Of a DNA stretch of 64,000 nt, positions 8,975-17,228 are shown in pieces. A program made the translations under genes and the position numbers. This DNA comes from Aureimonas ureilytica DSM 18598 = NBRC 106430 (GTDB lineage Bacteria; Pseudomonadota; Alphaproteobacteria; Rhizobiales; Rhizobiaceae). Where the stretch lies: NCBI RefSeq assembly GCF_000382705.1, contig NZ_ARQE01000001.1, positions 747,924 through 811,923 of the forward strand. The letters are read 5' to 3'. The notes below the pieces were generated by a model that did no database searches, had not been told where the DNA came from, and worked only from the letters and a program-made list of their open reading frames with translations. The number at the start of each line of letters is the position of its first letter. The first letter of the stretch is position 1.

Positions 8975-9871
8975 ATGCAAGGCGCCGCTCGCTCCTCCAC
9001 CTACGCAGATCCGGCGCCCGAGGCGATCCCCCAATGGACCCGCGTGGAACTCGGCGACAAGGCTTTCGAAGCCCTTGTCCGCCTCGTCCACGAACATTGC
9101 GGCATCACGCTCTCGTCCGTGAAGAAGACCATGCTGGAAACGCGGCTGCGCCGCCGCCTCCATGCCAATGGCCTCGACAATTTCGACGACTATGTCGCGC
9201 TTCTGCGCTCGCCGACCGAACGGGGCCGCGAGCTTCAGGGCTTCGTCGACACGGTCGTCACGAACGAGACCTCGTTCTTTCGGGAACGAACCCATTTCGA
9301 CTATCTGGACGCGGCCGAACTCGACCGGCTCGTGGCCAATGCCGGGACGCGCCAGCTGCGCGCCTGGAGCGCGGCCTGCTCCTCGGGGCAGGAGGTCTAC
9401 ACGCTCGCCATGGTTCTGGACGCCGCCTCGGAAGGGGCGACGCGCTGGGACTGGAACATCCTGGCGACCGACATCTCGGTGAAGGTCCTGACGGCCGCGC
9501 GCGAGGCGATCTACCGCGCCGAGGACGTGGCGAGCGTGCCGCAGGCGCTGCGCGACCGCTACGTGCTGCGCTCCAAGGACCCGAACAGCGAGGCCGTGCG
9601 CATGGCGCCCGAGCTGCGCCAGCGCGTCCAGTTCGGCCAGCTCAACCTCATGCACAACGAGTATCACGTGAAGTCGAAGATGGACGTCATCTTCCTTCGC
9701 AACGTGCTCATCTATTTCGAGCCGAAGACGCAGGAAGCCGTGGTGGCGAAGCTCTGCCGCCACCTTCGCCCGGGCGGGCTCCTGTTCCTCGGCCATTCCG
9801 ATACGACACGATCGGGCAGCCTGCCGCTGCGCCTCGTTCGCGGCAACATCTATCAGCGTCTGGAGGACTGA
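8975..9871 (+). CDS. cheR: CheR receptor methyltransferase
   Basis: S-adenosylmethionine-dependent glutamate methyltransferase for chemoreceptor adaptation, 298 residues. An N-terminal all-helical domain with basic residues ([17 protein letters not shown]) precedes the catalytic domain with the SAM motif [16 protein letters not shown], the conserved FFR after TNETS, and [13 protein letters not shown]. The MCP in the same locus ends in GWEEF, a CheR docking tail, so enzyme and tethered substrate are encoded together. cheB follows 5 bases downstream. Confidence 0.95.
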   Translation: MQGAARSSTYADPAPEAIPQWTRVELGDKAFEALVRLVHEHCGITLSSVKKTMLETRLRRRLHANGLDNFDDYVALLRSPTERGRELQGFVDTVVTNETSFFRERTHFDYLDAAELDRLVANAGTRQLRAWSAACSSGQEVYTLAMVLDAASEGATRWDWNILATDISVKVLTAAREAIYRAEDVASVPQALRDRYVLRSKDPNSEAVRMAPELRQRVQFGQLNLMHNEYHVKSKMDVIFLRNVLIYFEPKTQEAVVAKLCRHLRPGGLLFLGHSDTTRSGSLPLRLVRGNIYQRLED

Positions 9872-9876
9872 TCGCC

Positions 9877-10989
9877 ATGAAGCCTATTCGCGTCCTCATC
9901 GTGGACGACAGCGCGAGCGTCCGTCAGGTCCTGTCCGAGATCGTCGCGGCCGAGCCCGACATGGAAGTGCTCGGAACGGCCTCCAACCCCTATTTCGCCG
10001 CCGAGCGGATGCGCGACGAGGTGCCCGACGTCATCATCTGCGACATCGAGATGCCGCGCATGGACGGCATCACCTTCGTCCAGAAGCTGATGAGCCAGCG
10101 CCCGATCCCGGTCGTGATCTGCTCCTCGCTCGCCGAGGCCGGCTCCAAGATGGCGCTTCAGGCGCTGGAAGCGGGCGCGGTCGAGATCATCGCCAAGCCC
10201 AAGATGGGCACGCCGCAATTCCTCATGGAATCGCGCACCCGCATCGCCGACGCCGTGCGCGCCGCCTCGCACGCCACGGTGCGCGCCCGCAAGCCGCCGG
10301 CCGCCGCGATCACCCCCCAGGCCAAGCTGACCGCCGACGCGGTTCTGCCGCCCTCCAACGGCCGCCCGATCGACCGCACCACCGACAAGGTCGTGGTGAT
10401 CGGCGCCTCCACGGGCGGAACCGAGGCGCTGCGCCGCATCCTGGAAGCGCTGCCCGCCGACGCGCCGGGCATCGCCATCGTCCAGCACATGCCCGCCGGC
10501 TTCACCTCCGCCTTCGCCAAGCGCCTCGACGGCCTGTGCCAGATCGAGGTCCGCGAGGCGGTGACGGGCGATCGCCTCATGCCGGGCCTCGCGCTGATCG
10601 CGCCGGGCAACCAGCATCTTCTCCTCCAGCGCTCCGGCGCGCAGTATCATGTCGAAGTGCGCGACGGGCCGCTCGTCACGCGTCACCGCCCCTCGGTGGA
10701 CGTCCTGTTCCGCTCCGCCGCCCGCTCGGCCGGCGCCAACGCGCTCGGCATCATCATGACGGGCATGGGCGACGACGGCGCCAAGGGCCTTCTGGAACTG
10801 CGCCAGACCGGCGCGCACACGATCGGCCAGGACGAGGCGACCTGCATCGTCTACGGCATGCCCAAGGAAGCCATGAAGGCGGGCGCCGTGGAGCAGGAAC
10901 TGCCGCTCGACCGCATCCCGACCGAGATCGTGCGCTTCGGCCACGATCAGCCCCTTCGTTCGGCGGCCCGCGCCGCCCAGGTCCGGTGA
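9877..10989 (+). CDS. cheB: CheB receptor methylesterase/deamidase
   Basis: A 370-residue response-regulator esterase. The N-terminal receiver has D10/D11 and phospho-acceptor D56 ([10 protein letters not shown]). After a linker of about 30 residues comes the esterase domain with the Ser-His-Asp triad S178 (GASTGG), H204 (QHMPAG) and D300 (TGMGDDG). The frame is open far upstream into cheR, but that part reads as out-of-frame cheR. The ATG at 9877 starts the receiver domain directly and follows the cheR stop by 5 bases. Confidence 0.96.
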   Translation: MKPIRVLIVDDSASVRQVLSEIVAAEPDMEVLGTASNPYFAAERMRDEVPDVIICDIEMPRMDGITFVQKLMSQRPIPVVICSSLAEAGSKMALQALEAGAVEIIAKPKMGTPQFLMESRTRIADAVRAASHATVRARKPPAAAITPQAKLTADAVLPPSNGRPIDRTTDKVVVIGASTGGTEALRRILEALPADAPGIAIVQHMPAGFTSAFAKRLDGLCQIEVREAVTGDRLMPGLALIAPGNQHLLLQRSGAQYHVEVRDGPLVTRHRPSVDVLFRSAARSAGANALGIIMTGMGDDGAKGLLELRQTGAHTIGQDEATCIVYGMPKEAMKAGAVEQELPLDRIPTEIVRFGHDQPLRSAARAAQVR

Positions 10990-10996
10990 TCCCGCA

Positions 10997-12796
10997 ATGG
11001 CTCGCTCCGCTGCTCTTTCCGTCTCCGCCCCCGCGGACCCTTCCATGCTGAACGACCGGCAGACCGGCCCGCTGCGCGAGCTTCTGGCTGATGTCCACCA
11101 GTGGAACGTCTCGTCGGAGGCCGTGTATCTGGGCGCCGGCAACGATCTTCAGACGCTTCACCGCCGCATCGGAACGGTGCGCGACTCGATCCGCCAGTCG
11201 ACTGAGGCCGTCGCCTCGGACGAGGGCGACCGCGTCGAGACGCTGCTCGCCGAAGCCGCGTCCACCGCGACGCAGCTCGAAACGCTGGCCGGCGAGCGCT
11301 CGCGCATCCTGCGCGTCCTGTCGGAGGGCGTCGTGACCGCCGCCGAGGGCGCCTCGGCCGTCGCGCTCGTGTTCCGCCTTCTCGACTATGTCGTGCTCGT
11401 CGCGCGCACCCATGTCGAGGGCATGACGCAGGCGCGCGACGTGCTCGTGCCCTTCACCGAACATGTCCACGAACTCGTCGGCTCGGGCCAGACGGTGGCC
11501 CGCGCGCTCGACGCCCGCGTTCGCACGGTTCAGGGCCATATCGCCGAAAGCCGCACGATCGACGCGCGCGTCGGCGGCCGGGCGCTCGTGGGCGAGGCGA
11601 GTCTGGCCTTCCAGTTCCGCTCGCTCAACCGCCGCCTGTCGCAGGAGCGCGACGCCGCGTCCACGACGCGCGAAGCGGCCCATCGCTCCTTCTCGGTGAT
11701 CCGCGACGCGGTCGGCGGCCTCGTCATGGGCCTCCAGTTCCACGACATCGCGCGCCAGCGCCTGGAACACACGCTGACCAATCTGGAGCGGCTCTTCGTT
11801 CTGGCCGAGACCGGCGTCCTCACCCCCGACAGCGCGCCGATGGAAGGCAAGTCGCGGCTTCTGGCGATCCGCCGGATCGTGGAGCTCGAGATCGCCCAGC
11901 TCACCAGCCTGACCGAGCTCTACGAGACGAAGATGGGCGAGGTTCACGCCAATCTCGACGTTCTCGCCGGCGAGATCGTGGAAAGCGACCGCATCCTGTC
12001 CTCGCTCTTCTCGGACGAGAGCGGCAAGGGCGGCAAGAGCGCCATCGCCGTCCTGGAAGCGGAAGCGGTGAAGGTGCGCGAGCGCTTCGAGCGCGGCGAG
12101 GCCGACCGGCGCCAGCTCGACGCCTCGCTCCACGAATGCGTCGAGGCCGCCGGCCCGCTGATCGCGATGACCGACGAACTCGCCTCGCTGGAACACACGC
12201 TGCGTCTGGCCGGCTTCAACGCCGCCGTGCGCGCCGCCCATGTGGACTCGGGCGACGAGACGATCGGCTATATCGCCCGCGAAATCCGCGAGCAGGCGAC
12301 CGTCGCCAAGTCCCAGGCCGATCTTGTGCGCGAAGGCATCGAGATGGCCGTGTCGGCGACGCGCGAGCTGGAAGACACGATCCTGCCGCGCATCGCCGAG
12401 GCCGAGACCTGGATCGCCGAGCGCTTCGTCACCGCGACCGACATTCTCTCGCGCATCGAGGCGGCCTGCATGGAGCGCCTGCGCGACGCGGCCACCAATG
12501 CGCGCGGGCTCGACGAGCGCATCCGCACCATCGCCAGCCTGATGACGCCCCATGTCGAAGGCTGCGCCCTGATGCGCCGCACGATCGGCCAGCTTCAGGT
12601 GATGCTGGAAGGTCTGCCGGACGAGCCGATCTCGCCCGAGGACGCGCTGCGCCTGCACAGCCTTCTGGCCACGCAGTACACGATGGCCGAGGAGCGCGCG
12701 ATCTTCGAGGCCTCGTTCCGCGGCGTCGGCCTGCCGCCCTCCGCCATGGCGGCCCCCGCACCCGCGAGCGACGATCTCGACGATTTCCTGTTCTGA
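10997..12796 (+). CDS. Large helical chemotaxis protein with CheZ-like and MCP-hairpin-like motifs
   Basis: A 599-residue protein predicted soluble and almost entirely helical, last gene of the che operon, 7 bases after cheB. Three features stand out. First, LQFHDIARQRLEHTL carries D250-x-x-x-Q254, closely like the catalytic D-x-x-x-Q of CheZ (QDFQDLTGQ in E. coli). Second, residues about 406-434 (FNAAVRAAHV to AREIREQA) resemble the MCP hairpin tip. Third, the C-terminus is acidic and hydrophobic (SDDLDDFLF), like the CheY-binding tail of CheZ. No transmembrane segment is visible. The inference is a CheY-P phosphatase or array scaffold; function is unproven. A downstream ATG at 11045 is an alternative start; neither has a strong ribosome binding site. 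Confidence 0.7.
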   Translation: MARSAALSVSAPADPSMLNDRQTGPLRELLADVHQWNVSSEAVYLGAGNDLQTLHRRIGTVRDSIRQSTEAVASDEGDRVETLLAEAASTATQLETLAGERSRILRVLSEGVVTAAEGASAVALVFRLLDYVVLVARTHVEGMTQARDVLVPFTEHVHELVGSGQTVARALDARVRTVQGHIAESRTIDARVGGRALVGEASLAFQFRSLNRRLSQERDAASTTREAAHRSFSVIRDAVGGLVMGLQFHDIARQRLEHTLTNLERLFVLAETGVLTPDSAPMEGKSRLLAIRRIVELEIAQLTSLTELYETKMGEVHANLDVLAGEIVESDRILSSLFSDESGKGGKSAIAVLEAEAVKVRERFERGEADRRQLDASLHECVEAAGPLIAMTDELASLEHTLRLAGFNAAVRAAHVDSGDETIGYIAREIREQATVAKSQADLVREGIEMAVSATRELEDTILPRIAEAETWIAERFVTATDILSRIEAACMERLRDAATNARGLDERIRTIASLMTPHVEGCALMRRTIGQLQVMLEGLPDEPISPEDALRLHSLLATQYTMAEERAIFEASFRGVGLPPSAMAAPAPASDDLDDFLF

Positions 12797-12818
12797 CGGG
12801 CGCTCGTCTCTCCTCTCG

Positions 12819-12857
12819 AAAACGGCCGGCCGGGCAGGGTGCCCGGCCGGCCGTTTT
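12819..12857. terminator. Bidirectional intrinsic terminator
   Basis: A perfect 17-base-pair inverted repeat with a 5-base loop (AGGGT). The stem is flanked by AAAA on one side and TTTT on the other, so it can terminate both the che operon and the convergent LysR gene. Confidence 0.92.
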
Positions 12858-12873
12858 CGTTTGGGGGGAAACG

Positions 12874-13755
12874 TCAGCCGAACAGCGCGCGCTCGCCTTG
12901 AACGAGCTCGGCGATGAAGTCGGCGACCGCGCGGATGCGCGTCAGCTCGCGCGAGGTCTCGTGCGTCACCAGCCAATATTCGCGCCGGATCTCGCAGTCG
13001 GGCAGGACCCGCTCCAGCCCCGGCCGCCCGCCGGCCATGAAGGCGTGGAGAATGCCGATCCCCGCGCCCGCCGCGACGGCTTCCAACTGCCCGAGCGCGG
13101 AGGAAATCTCGACCCGGCTCTGCCAGTCCGGCAGGATTTCGCCGGCATAGTGCAGCGACGGGCTGTAGACGAGATCGTCCACATGGCCGACGAGGCGATG
13201 GGCGCGCAGCTCCGCGACGCTGCCGGGGCGCCCGAACCGGTCGAGATAGGCGCCAGCGCCATAAAGGCCGAGCGCGTAGGACACGAGCCGGCGCGCCACG
13301 AGCCGCCCCTGCGAGGGCCGCTCCACGGTGATCGCGATATCGGCTTCGCGCCGCGAGATCGAGAAGGCGCGCGGCACGGGCACGAGCTGCACGGTCAGCG
13401 CCGGATGCCGCTCGGCCAGCGCGCCGAGGCGCGGGGCGAGGAAGGCCGTGCCGAACCCGTCCGGCGCGCCGATCCGCACCGTGCCGGACAGCTGCGTTTC
13501 CGGCTGGCCGAGGCTCGCCCGCGCCCCCAGCATCTCCGCTTCCATGCGCTCGGCGGCGGCGAGAAAGCTCGCGCCCTCGCGCGTCGTCTCGCAGCCGTTC
13601 GGCCGCCGGTCGAAGAGCTTGGCGCCGAGCGCGGCCTCCAGCGCGTCGAGCCGGCGCCCGACGGTGGCATGGTTCAAGCCCAGCCGGCGCGAGGCCGCCA
13701 GAATCTGCCCCGCCCGCGCGACGGCGAGAAACACGCGCACATCGTCCCAGTTCAT
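12874..13755 (-). CDS. LysR-family regulator, probable regulator of mmsA
   Basis: A 293-residue LysR-type transcription factor. An N-terminal winged helix-turn-helix (MNWDDVRVFLAVARAGQILA, then LNHATVGRRLDALE) is followed by a substrate-binding domain. The start at the ATG of 13755 is chosen because MNWDDVRVF is the usual beginning; an upstream ATG adds 15 residues with no family character. It is divergent from mmsA with a perfect palindrome between them, which suggests control of mmsA and of itself. The inducer is unknown; a valine or propionate pathway intermediate is a guess from the neighbour. Confidence 0.88.
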   Translation of the reverse strand: MNWDDVRVFLAVARAGQILAASRRLGLNHATVGRRLDALEAALGAKLFDRRPNGCETTREGASFLAAAERMEAEMLGARASLGQPETQLSGTVRIGAPDGFGTAFLAPRLGALAERHPALTVQLVPVPRAFSISRREADIAITVERPSQGRLVARRLVSYALGLYGAGAYLDRFGRPGSVAELRAHRLVGHVDDLVYSPSLHYAGEILPDWQSRVEISSALGQLEAVAAGAGIGILHAFMAGGRPGLERVLPDCEIRREYWLVTHETSRELTRIRAVADFIAELVQGERALFG

Positions 13756-13781
13756 GTCCGGTGACTCCAGGGCTTCAATTG

Positions 13782-13798
13782 GCGCACAACGGGTGCGC
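13782..13798. promoter_or_regulatory. Palindromic candidate operator between lysR and mmsA
   Basis: Perfect inverted repeat GCGCAC-N5-GTGCGC centred between the divergent genes, 27 bases from the regulator start and 67 bases from the mmsA start. Spacing and position fit a LysR-type binding site. Binding is inferred. Confidence 0.6.
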
Positions 13799-13864
13799 AT
13801 AGGATCTGCTTGATTTCAAGTCCGCGCTGCGGCTCTCTCCTCTCCAGACAAAGGGAGAGAAGCC

Positions 13865-15361
13865 ATGAACGAGATCGGTCACTTCATCGACGGCGCGCGC
13901 GTCGCCGGCACGTCGGGCCGCACGGCCGACGTCTTCAACCCGGCGACGGGTCAGGTCACGGCGCGCGTCGCGCTGGCGAGCCGCGAAGAGCTGCAGCAGG
14001 CGGTGGACGCCGCGCGCGCCGCGCAGGTGAAGTGGGCGGCGGTCAACCCGCAGCGCCGCGCCCGCGTCTTCATCAAGTTCGTGGAGCTTCTCAACGCCAA
14101 CATGCAGGAGCTCGCCGAGCTTCTCTCCTCCGAGCACGGCAAGACGGTCGAGGATTCCAAGGGCGACATCGTGCGCGGCCTCGAAGTCTGCGAGTTCGTG
14201 ATCGGCATTCCGCACCTGGCCAAGGGCGAGTTCACCGAAGGGGCCGGCCCCGGCATCGACATGTATTCGATCCGCCAGCCGGTCGGCATCGGCGCGGGCA
14301 TCACGCCCTTCAACTTCCCGGGCATGATCCCGATGTGGATGTTCGCGCCGGCCATCGCCTGCGGCAACGCCTTCATCCTGAAGCCCTCCGAGCGCGACCC
14401 GTCCCTGCCGATGCGTCTGGCCGAACTCATGATGGAAGCCGGCCTGCCCAAGGGCGTGCTTCAGGTCGTCAACGGCGACAAGGACGCGGTGGACGGCATT
14501 CTGGAGCATCCCGAGATCGGGGCCGTCTCCTTCGTCGGCTCGACGCCGATCGCAGCCTATGTCTATGCCGGCGCGACGGCGCGCGGCAAGCGCGCCCAGT
14601 GCTTCGGCGGCGCCAAGAACCACATGATCATCATGCCCGACGCCGATCTCGATCAGGCGGCGGACGCCCTGATCGGCGCGGGCTACGGCTCGGCCGGCGA
14701 GCGCTGCATGGCGATCTCGGTGGCGGTGCCGGTCGGCGAGGCGACGGCCAATGCACTGGTCGAGAAGCTGATCCCCAAGGTCGAGGCGCTGAAGATCGGC
14801 CCCTATACCGACAGCTCGGCCGATTTCGGCCCGGTCGTCACCAAGGCCTCGCAGCAGAAAATTCTCGGCCTCGTGGAAAAGGGCGTGGCCGAGGGCGCGA
14901 CGCTCGCCGTGGACGGGCGCGGCTTCACCATGCAGGGCTATGAGGACGGGTTCTTCGTCGGCGCCTGCCTGTTCGACCATGTCACGCCCGAGATGGACAT
15001 CTACAAGGAAGAGATCTTCGGCCCGGTTCTCTCGGTCGTGCGCGCCAAGGACTACGAAGAAGCGCTGTCGCTGCCGACCCAGCATGAATACGGCAATGGC
15101 GTCGCCATCTTCACGCGGGACGGCGATGCGGCCCGCGACTTCGCCTCGCGCGTGCCGATCGGCATGATCGGCATCAACGTGCCGATCCCGACGCCGCTCG
15201 CCTACCATTCCTTCGGCGGCTGGAAGCGCTCCTCCTTCGGCGATCTCAACCAGCACGGCCCGGATTCGATCAAGTTCTGGACCCGCACCAAGACGATCAC
15301 CAGCCGCTGGCCGTCAGGCATCAAGTCGGGCGCGGAATTCTCCATGCCTGTGATGAAATAA
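13865..15361 (+). CDS. mmsA: Methylmalonate-semialdehyde dehydrogenase (acylating)
   Basis: CoA-acylating aldehyde dehydrogenase of 498 residues. It converts methylmalonate semialdehyde to propionyl-CoA, and malonate semialdehyde to acetyl-CoA, in valine, thymine and inositol breakdown. Family marks visible: GAGITPFNFPGMIPMWMF in the cofactor region, the catalytic Cys281 in SAGERCMAIS, and the MmsA-type stretch GGAKNHMIIMPDAD. AGGGAGA lies before the ATG. It is divergent from a LysR gene and stands alone without other catabolic genes. Confidence 0.95.
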   Translation: MNEIGHFIDGARVAGTSGRTADVFNPATGQVTARVALASREELQQAVDAARAAQVKWAAVNPQRRARVFIKFVELLNANMQELAELLSSEHGKTVEDSKGDIVRGLEVCEFVIGIPHLAKGEFTEGAGPGIDMYSIRQPVGIGAGITPFNFPGMIPMWMFAPAIACGNAFILKPSERDPSLPMRLAELMMEAGLPKGVLQVVNGDKDAVDGILEHPEIGAVSFVGSTPIAAYVYAGATARGKRAQCFGGAKNHMIIMPDADLDQAADALIGAGYGSAGERCMAISVAVPVGEATANALVEKLIPKVEALKIGPYTDSSADFGPVVTKASQQKILGLVEKGVAEGATLAVDGRGFTMQGYEDGFFVGACLFDHVTPEMDIYKEEIFGPVLSVVRAKDYEEALSLPTQHEYGNGVAIFTRDGDAARDFASRVPIGMIGINVPIPTPLAYHSFGGWKRSSFGDLNQHGPDSIKFWTRTKTITSRWPSGIKSGAEFSMPVMK

Positions 15362-15381
15362 TCCCGAGCTTTCGGGAGGAG

Positions 15382-15413
15382 GGACCGCCGGTGCGAAAAG
15401 GCATCGGCGGTCC
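15382..15413 (+). terminator. GC-rich hairpin just after mmsA
   Basis: Imperfect inverted repeat GGACCGCCGGTGC / GCATCGGCGGTCC around a short A-rich loop, 20 bases after the mmsA stop. No T tract follows, so it may be a weak terminator or an mRNA-stabilising hairpin. Confidence 0.45.
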
Positions 15414-15549
15414 TGCCTCGACCCCGGACCGCCGGCGGATGGGTGGCGTGCACCAAGAGCCTCGCCTCGACGCGCAGGGTCTTGCCGGCTGAACGAGCCG
15501 AGGCTTCCGGCCTCGCGCCCGTCCCTTTCCATCGCTCCCCAAACCTGCG

Positions 15550-15578
15550 AAAGGCCGGCGGTGCCCCCGCCGGCCTTT
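15550..15578 (+). terminator. Intrinsic terminator downstream of mmsA
   Basis: Perfect 12-base-pair stem AAAGGCCGGCGG / CCGCCGGCCTTT with a 5-base loop. It lies between mmsA and the AEC permease and should separate their transcripts. Confidence 0.8.
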
Positions 15579-15612
15579 GCCGTTCGTTCCTGCCTCCAAG
15601 CGACATGCCCCG

Positions 15613-16539
15613 ATGATCCAGACGCTCGTTTCCGTGCTGACGCCGGTCTTCTTCATGCTGGGGCTCGGCTTCGTGTCGGGCAAGCGGCACTGGGTCAATC
15701 CGCATGGCACCGACATGCTCGGCGCCTTCATCGCCAAGTTCGCGCTGCCCGTGTCGCTGTTTCTGGCCATCGTCACCGCGCCGCGCCATCTGCTCGCGCC
15801 CGAACTCGTGCCGACCGTGGCCTATGCCGCCGCGCTTCTGTCGGGTTTCGCCATCGCGCTTTACACCGCGAGCCGCGCCGGCTTCTCGCCCGTCACCGCC
15901 GCGCTCTACTCGCTGACGGCCGGCATGCCCAATCTCGGCGGCATCGGCCTTGCGCTGTTCCAGTCGCTGGAGGGCTCCGAGGCGGCCGTTTCGCTCGCCG
16001 TCGCCAATCTCGTCGGCACGCTGACGGTGATCCTCGCCTGCTTCGTGCGGCTGGAAATGCAGGGCGGGGGGCATCCGCTGCGCGCCGTCTCGGCCGCGCT
16101 CCTGAAGCCGATGACGATCGTTCCGACGCTCGGCTTCGTGGTGGCCTTTCTCGACCTGCCCTTCCCGGACCTCTTCGTCTCGGCCCTGCGCCCCCTCGCG
16201 CAGTCGACCGCCGGGGCCGGCCTGTTCCTGACGGGTGTCATTCTCTCGACGCAGCGCCTTCGCCCGACGCGGCCCGTGATGCTCGGCGCGCTCGCCTCCA
16301 ACATCGTGCAGCCCGCAGTCGCGCTTATCGCCTGTCTGGCGCTGCATCTGCCGGCGCATCTCGAAGCGCGGGCGATCATCGCCATGGCCATTCCCGCCGG
16401 CTTCGTCGGCACGATCCTGTCGGCGGTCTATCGCGAGGGCGCGGAAGAAGCGGGCGGCGTCCTCGTCGCGTCCTCGGCGCTGTCGATCGTCACGCTGCCG
16501 CTCTGGATCGTGCTCGCGCTCTGGATCGGCGGGGCCTGA
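15613..16539 (+). CDS. AEC-family (auxin efflux carrier-like) permease
   Basis: A 308-residue integral membrane protein with about ten hydrophobic segments spaced along its whole length (for example VSVLTPVFFMLGLGF, LVGTLTVILACFV, ALSIVTLPLWIVLALWI). The helix-breaking prolines and the AGMPNLGGIGLALF motif fit the AEC family, whose bacterial members export or import organic acids such as malonate. The start at the ATG of 15613 (MIQTLVSVL) is preferred over an upstream frame that runs through the terminator. Substrate unknown. It converges with a kinase gene. Confidence 0.82.
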   Translation: MIQTLVSVLTPVFFMLGLGFVSGKRHWVNPHGTDMLGAFIAKFALPVSLFLAIVTAPRHLLAPELVPTVAYAAALLSGFAIALYTASRAGFSPVTAALYSLTAGMPNLGGIGLALFQSLEGSEAAVSLAVANLVGTLTVILACFVRLEMQGGGHPLRAVSAALLKPMTIVPTLGFVVAFLDLPFPDLFVSALRPLAQSTAGAGLFLTGVILSTQRLRPTRPVMLGALASNIVQPAVALIACLALHLPAHLEARAIIAMAIPAGFVGTILSAVYREGAEEAGGVLVASSALSIVTLPLWIVLALWIGGA

Positions 16540-16541
16540 GG

Positions 16542-17186
16542 TCAGGCCGCGCCGTCGCTGCGGATGGCGATGTCGGCCGGGCGGCTGTTCGACAGCACGA
16601 GGCGCATGTTCGGCAGATCGTTGCCTTCGAGCTTCTCGACCAGCGCGTCCGGCGTGTAATCATAGCCGAGCCAGCGCTGCGTCAGGCGCTCGATCAACAC
16701 GTCCTCGCTCGCCTCGATCATGATCGTCAGGTCGAAAAGGGCGCCCAGATCCCGCCAGCCGGGCTCGTCCAGCAGAAGATAATTGCCCTCGGCGAGGATG
16801 ATGCGCACGTCCGGCGCGATGATGCGCGCGCCGGCCCGCGCGATCTCGATGGAGCGGTCGAACACGGGGACGGCGACCTCGCGCCCGTCGTCCGCGCGCA
16901 GGCGTTCCAGCATGGCGCGGAACCCGTCGAGATCGAACGTGTGCGGCGCGCCCTTGCGCGGGCGATGACCGCGCGCGTTCAGCACCAGATCATCGAGGTG
17001 ATAGCCATCCATGGGCAGAATGTCGGCGACGCCCGGCCGGCGCGCGTTGAGGCGCTCCTTCAGCGACTCGGCCGTGGTGGACTTGCCCGAGCCCGGCGAG
17101 CCGGCGATCGCGACGATGCGCCGGCGCTCGCCGTCCTCGCTCAAGAGCGCGTCGGTCAGGCCAGCCAGCGTGGAGCGTTCCGTCAT
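16542..17186 (-). CDS. P-loop nucleoside/sugar kinase (uridine kinase or FrcK-like)
   Basis: A 214-residue NTPase of the phosphoribulokinase/uridine kinase superfamily. Walker A is GSPGSGKST. The conserved DGYHLDD follows, then a lid-like HTFDLDGF region and ILAEGNYLLLDE. Proteins of this size are annotated in rhizobia as a fructose-uptake-associated kinase, but no sugar transporter lies nearby and the substrate cannot be named. It lies 42 bases downstream of cysG on the same strand and may be read from the nitrate operon transcript. Confidence 0.8.
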   Translation of the reverse strand: MTERSTLAGLTDALLSEDGERRRIVAIAGSPGSGKSTTAESLKERLNARRPGVADILPMDGYHLDDLVLNARGHRPRKGAPHTFDLDGFRAMLERLRADDGREVAVPVFDRSIEIARAGARIIAPDVRIILAEGNYLLLDEPGWRDLGALFDLTIMIEASEDVLIERLTQRWLGYDYTPDALVEKLEGNDLPNMRLVLSNSRPADIAIRSDGAA

Positions 17187-17228
17187 CGTCCGATTCCTCC
17201 CATCCGGGCGGAATGGGGCTCGCCCGGT

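Noticed and set aside
9034..10989. Apparent cheR-cheB fusion of 651 codons
   Set aside because: The first 281 codons read cheR out of frame. The true cheB starts at 9877 right after the cheR stop, so there is no fusion.
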